This document shows, piece after piece, positions 59,334 through 64,000 of a stretch of 64,000 nucleotides of DNA. The notes beneath the pieces were generated by a model. It worked only from the letters and a program-made list of their open reading frames with translations, did no database searches and was not told the origin of the DNA. Source of the stretch: Bemisia tabaci (lineage: Eukaryota > Arthropoda > Insecta > Hemiptera > Aleyrodidae). Where the stretch lies: assembly GCF_918797505.1 (NCBI RefSeq), contig NC_092793.1:75203912-75267911 (forward strand), in the 5' to 3' direction. Both the position numbers and the translations under genes were made by a program. Position 1 is the stretch's first letter. Each line of letters starts with the position of its first letter.

Positions 59334-61371
59334 CAGACTCGAAATCCGACCCGAACAGTACGGGAAATGGTTTTCGTGACGTCACAAGAAGTGTTTTTTT
59401 TGCGTTTGTCATATGAAGATCGTGTTATACGCGCCATTTACATTGTACGTGTTACGTTTATGCGTTTATTTATTCTGCATACGTGTACATTTTATGCTTT
59501 TTAAACAATTTTTTCGAAAAACCCGCTATTTTTGTTCAAAATCAAATTTGACTTGATTTGAGTTCTTATCAACAATGGACATCGTTTTCTACATGAATGC
59601 GAATAAAATTATAGAAAAGTGTCGATTCCTCTTTGACGAATTGTTGTCTTACATTTTTGTCATCATTTTTAACGCAAATTTTGTACGAGCGGACTAGAAT
59701 TTTCATGAATTGAAAGCAAGTCTTATTGATCGGTCCATTTGATGCAATTTTAGAGAAATCTGGCATACTGCGCGCCCATAAACTCCCTTGCTTCGTTAAA
59801 TTAACTCGCTAGCTCGAAGCTCAAAGACTGGTAATTCACACGCAGGCGTCTGTTTGTTGGTTTGGCACCGATGATGGGTGTTGTGAACGAAATTTTTTCA
59901 TCGCTACTCTTCAAAATTTCAACACAACAGTTACTTTTCCTGCGAAAAGAAGCAGTCAACATTGTTAAGTGGCATTTTCCGATGCACAAGGAAAAATCTT
60001 GTAGATCTCCAACAAATGCTAAAAATCGTTTATGACTATCAAATTATAAATAATAGTGGCAAAGCCAGTAAATGTTCATGGGCGGACTGTATACGATTCA
60101 AAAATTCTCATAAAGATGGTCAAAGGGTTAAAATATTATCGAAAACTGCTGGAAATGACGTTTTTTTTTCGCGGAAAACGTTCAAATCATGAGAGAAAAG
60201 AAGACCCAGATCCCTTAGATGCCCCCTTAGATTATTGCATTATACTTATGATACAGAATCTGCAATGCCTAAATGAGAATTTGCAAAAAATTGGAAACAT
60301 AAGTTTGAAAAATCACTAACCGTATTTAAGAGAAAAGAAAATTGTAAGGGATAATGGTACGTAGAGCCAGTCAAAACAATTTTTTCAAATTATGGCACAA
60401 TAAAGTCTGGTAAACATATTAGTGAAACTTACATTATTTACTGTTAGTTCTACACCTCCTGAAATGTGAGCTGCGTCCAAAATTTTTTTTAAAAATTGTG
60501 CGGTTTGAATTCATGAGTTGAATTCGAAAATTTTCATCATGTCCCCCGTTTTAAACATGCATGAAATTTCGACGCGATCACATGTGTTGTGAGGCATAAT
60601 TTCGCGGCTTACTCTTGACAGTCCTGCCAATTCCAGAATGTTAAGTCATTCTACATTGAAAAGTGACGAGTTCTTCAAGGTAGGCGAAACGCTTATACCC
60701 ATTTAGAGAAGAAGTAAATCGATCGAACCCGATGAAATCTCACCCACCGCAATGGCCACAGATCACGTTGACAAAAGTCAAGGCCCGCTCGGACATGGCA
60801 GATAAAAGCCAGGACATGCATTGTTTCAACGCGACACATAAAGCTCGAGAAAAAAAGGAGCAAAAACCAGGCAAGAAAATCCATCAGATGAGGCAAAAAG
60901 ACCGCGAGCTACCGAAGGTGTCCATGGACGGTACGCGATTTTTGCCGGGCGTAATCTGTGGGCAGTGCTACCAACATAAAGCATGTAATTAAGGCATCAA
61001 TCGCGGACGGATTAACACCATCGCCACGGCCACCCCGACCGGATGATTATCAGATTAAATATATGGCGATATACATATTTATATACACGGGTTCATGTAT
61101 GTTAGATATTTTAATAGGACTTTAATGGGCTGGCCTGCGGGTCCTGGTTCTGAGGACTCGAACTCGGCTCCCGCGCCAACATTGTAATTATCCGGACCCC
61201 GCGAAATGTTCCTCTTGCCGGTCGCCAGCCCCGGCACCGTCCGAGTGTGCCCGTAATGCGCGCTTTCGCACGTGATAAATATCCGCGATTGGATATCAAT
61301 TTCCACCCACCTTGTTGCCGATTTGACGATTTTTTCCGTCGGAAAACCCAGAATAAATCGGTTAAGGGAGT
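59334..61371. other. svp: Seven-up intron, unique DNA
   Basis: No exon found. The GC-moderate block at about 60720-61080 has GTTGACAAAAGTCAAGG (two inverted nuclear-receptor-like half sites) and GTAATTAAGGCATCAATCG. The 86-codon frame over it is not recognisable. Confidence 0.3.
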
Positions 61372-61377
61372 ATGGAT

Positions 61378-61820
61378 GTCGCAGGCAAATAGTAAAATTA
61401 GGCATTTTGTCAAATGCCTAGGCAAATAGTCAAATATTCTAACTTAGATTGAAATTCTGCTTCTAATCCTAATTTTTGACAAAATAATTAATTTCTCCTG
61501 TAAGACAAAATTCTCAGTAAAAATTTGCATCGCACAATAGTATTTTAAACCGTTTTTAGCTCCTGCACAGACACTTATCTGGAAATTTTCAGTATGTCAT
61601 AAAATACAGAATTTTTAGGATTTCATCATTTAAAAATATGAGAGGCAAATAAAGAGGAAGAGACAAGAAGAATTCGTAGGTTTGATGAGTTATTTTTCCA
61701 AAAAATATTGAAAACTTGCGAGCTCCTTGCCATAAATTCAAAAAATTGTATAGACCGTCAAAATTTAACTATCTGCCTAGGCATTTGACAAAATGCCTGA
61801 CTTCACCATTTGCCTGCGAC
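61378..61820. mobile_element. 443-bp element with a 6-bp target duplication
   Basis: GTCGCAGGCAAATAGTAAAA ... ACCATTTGCCTGCGAC. The TIRs match for about 50 bp, including GGCATTTTGTCAAATGCCTA. Perfect ATGGAT on both sides (61372-61377, 61821-61826). No ORF. Confidence 0.8.
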
Positions 61821-62329
61821 ATGGATATCTCGCCCTCCACTTTCCTCCACGTATTTCGTTTGCGGTGTTTGAGAATCTCCGATCCTAATTTTTTTTTAAA
61901 GAAGATTAAATCGACATCATTCCTGTAAATTTTTGCAGAATTTTCTTCGCACGATGAAGACAAATCACAGCAATTTTCAAGAATTGCCGTTGAGTGGTTC
62001 ACCATTTAAAAAATGAGGTGTGATAACAGGAAGTCTGCGATGTTGCAAACCGAGATACGTGGTTGCGGACACCGTCGACTAGCTGCCACCTTTACCTTAT
62101 CCAATATGACTTTTCTCGAAAACAACACACGATTAGCTCTAAATCTGTGTAAATACGTCGTTACAATGCATTTGAGTAAAGTTCTCGTTGCAATATGCAA
62201 AAAGAACTACATTTTAAGCAATTTTGTATTTACACTTACTCACAGTGTCCGCCATTTTCGGGTCCTAAGAGCTCAATGAATCTAAATATGAAGGAGCCAG
62301 TGAAAAGCGACAGCCAAATAGCGATACTC

Positions 62330-63060
62330 TCTCTGTCAAGTTACTCTAGAGTTACTCTGTTTTTCCTTCGAATTTACACGACACCTTATTGGCAACATAG
62401 AGCGGAGCGTTGCGTGATTACACCTAGCTCCGTCGCGCCTTCAATTTTGCAGACGCAACTCGGACATCCATTAAGTACGAATAGTTGTATCTCTGCGCCG
62501 TCGTCAACGCGCTTCCTTTTTCGTTGCTATATCACCATATTTTGTCAGTTTTCGTTTGTTGTATGTTTGGTGTAGCTTCAAAGGCTGCGTAAGCAACACA
62601 GCAAAATGAAGAAGGGATACAATCGGACCTCATACTTTGAATTTTCTCCCAAATCTAAGGGAAACTTCATTGGCAGCATTTCGAGCTCACGCCTCCCACC
62701 GCGCCATCGCGCCTTCAGTTTCGCAGATGTAACGAGGGCATCAATCAAGCACGAATATTTGTATCTCTGCGCCGTCATTGTCGCGCTATTTTAGTTTCCC
62801 TTTCCACAAATTGTGTTAATTCCGTTTGTCTTACACATTTTTAATGGTGTTTCAAAGGCTACTTGAACAAAACAGCCGAAAATAGGATAGGTGTAATCTT
62901 GCCTCGTTTTTTATCTCTTCATCCGCATTTGAGTGACACATCATTAACAGCGTAGAGCAGCTCATTGCGCGTTTACGCCTCGCGCCTTCAATTTTGCAGA
63001 TACAACACGGACATCCATCAGGCACGAATAGTTGTATCTCTGCGCCGTCGTCAACACTCT
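62330..63060 (-). repeat. Satellite array, period 273-274 bp, about 2.5 monomers
   Basis: The 65-bp box occurs at 62435-62499, 62709-62773 and 62982-63046 (spacings 274 and 273). Sequence between boxes is also homologous (CAAAGGCTGCGTAAGCAACA / CAAAGGCTACTTGAACAAAA, and GCTATATCACCA). Frames over the array are incidental. Confidence 0.75.
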
Positions 63061-63496
63061 TCCTTTTCCCTTGCTATATCACCACACACACCACATTGTT
63101 TGTTTCAACGTGTGTTGGAGTGTCTCTTATTTTCGAAATTTGAGGAAGCTCCAATCAGGAGCGACCGATCATATGAATAAAGTCCTAAATTTTGGCGCGA
63201 AGACCTGCTTGAGCGAAAGGCTCTTGTGTCGGCAACATGCGTGGAAGCCTTTTGCACCGAACGTGACTCCGTCCGCGAAACAAAGGCGATCTCGGATGCC
63301 AAAAACGATCGGAGGCCAACTTTTATCGACGGATCGTTCGCGGGCTAATACGCCGGCAGGGTTGCCAACTCGCGTCCAAAAAGCCCCCGATTACCTGCAG
63401 AATCCCCAACAATTACCTCCAAGTGGCAACCCGTCACCCGCTCACTCGCACAATGCGCTATTTTAATTATTACAATCCACTCGTATTTCTGTTGCA
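63061..63496. other. Unique DNA, no exon recognised
   Basis: The 144-codon frame at 63032-63466 starts inside the satellite and has no known domain. TTGCCAACTCGCGTCC at about 63362 resembles words in the CTGCCGTG MITEs. Confidence 0.3.
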
Positions 63497-63767
63497 TCAG
63501 GCAAAAACGCTGTATGGATATTCCAGGATTGCCAAATTTCCTATGACGAATTATTTAATTTCGAAAGAAAGTTAAGAATGTTTATCGTTATCCAGATACC
63601 TACTTTTCTGTGGGGCAATTTTACATTCAATAGATTATATCGTGATAAAAATCCTGTGAAAATTCCGAAGGAAAAAGTGCATAAATTAGGGCAAAAAGTA
63701 TACTTCCATCGGGGATATATGTGGCAACCTTTGGTGGCTCATAAGGCGTTGTTTCCAAGCACGGGGA
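63497..63767. mobile_element. MITE family E relative, strongly diverged
   Basis: AGGCAAAAACGCTGTATGGA ... AAGGCGTTGTTTCCAAGCAC, with GATTGCCAAATTTCC near the left. No recognisable target duplication. Confidence 0.45.
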
Positions 63768-64000
63768 TTTCTTCTTCCTCCGACCGTCGCACATATCCCC
63801 GATGAAGTTGTTCTACTTTTTTCCCCGGGTGCAAGAAAGGGAAGTCACCTTTCTGCGATACGTAATTGTGCATTGTAACACTGCGCCGGGCCGAGAGATT
63901 ATGGCCGCTGGATTAAATCGATAAATCTAAGTGTCCAGCGAGTTGCGTGCGATCCGATTACTTCTGGTTTTGGCACGATTTTTATTGGTTTTTTCTCGCC
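63768..64000. other. Right edge, unique DNA
   Basis: Short hairpin GGGATATATG / CATATCCCCGAT pairs around 63714-63804. Nothing else recognised. Confidence 0.25.

Noticed and set aside
60732..60992. 86-codon basic ORF (Lys-rich, two Cys pairs at the end)
   Set aside because: The CxxC-like end (CGQCYQHKAC) is suggestive, but there is no recognised fold, and the region looks like non-coding unique DNA.
47100..64000. Search for the preceding seven-up exon or the zinc-finger exon
   Set aside because: No minus-strand frame in this interval shows the expected receptor motifs, so none is annotated.

Overview
This is a repeat-rich, AT-leaning animal nuclear window. The one confidently named protein segment is the terminal exon of an insect-type seven-up/COUP-TF nuclear receptor, so the source is an arthropod, most likely an insect. 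The dense miniature transposons remind me of hemipteran (whitefly-like) genomes, but that is an impression. There are no bacterial-style operons, no CRISPR array, no rRNA genes, and no intact transposase or reverse transcriptase that I can see.

Genes. (1) A probable host gene on the + strand enters from the left edge. An exon at 879-969 and a stop-containing exon at 12346-12437 have strong splice sites and compatible phases. (2) Inside the intron they imply, on the opposite strand, lies an apparently intronless THAP zinc-finger gene (1413-2324). (3) The last coding exon of seven-up is on the minus strand at 46817-47091. No other seven-up exon is visible to its right, so the last 17 kb of the window is probably one large seven-up intron. 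It contains unique islands rich in TAATTA-like sites and CpG, which are candidate enhancers. Nearly every other open frame is short or arises from pyrimidine/purine tracts or repeats.

Mobile DNA makes up most of what can be recognised. Several families can be delimited to the base by target-site duplications (TSDs): three full copies of a roughly 1-kb hAT-type element (8-bp TSDs) with an internal variable tandem repeat; a 165-bp hAT-type MITE family starting CAGTGGCG (8 bp); CACTG-ended foldback MITEs (2 bp); three MITE families with 4-bp TSDs; a 443-bp element (6 bp); and tRNA-derived SINEs. Several are nested or abut each other.

The most unusual locus is 17061-21763. Two copies of a 0.7-kb hAT-like element enclose satellite DNA. 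The outer flanks share one 8-bp duplication and the two inner flanks share another. Inside the satellite, a pair of 0.9-kb foldback elements is itself bracketed by a perfect 9-bp duplication. This looks like nested composite mobilisation, or integration of a satellite circle by recombination.

A second theme is a box of exactly or nearly 65 bp, bounded by GGCGC and GAAGGCGC-like ends. It recurs in satellites of three different periods (about 143, 273 and 306 bp) and in foldback elements from 3.6 kb to 63 kb.

Other structures include a 0.9-kb near-perfect palindrome (27327-28241), long polypyrimidine and polypurine tracts (22436-23155, 33945-34314), a 44-A run abutting a MITE, and an open frame of 162 codons without any ATG (2615-3103).
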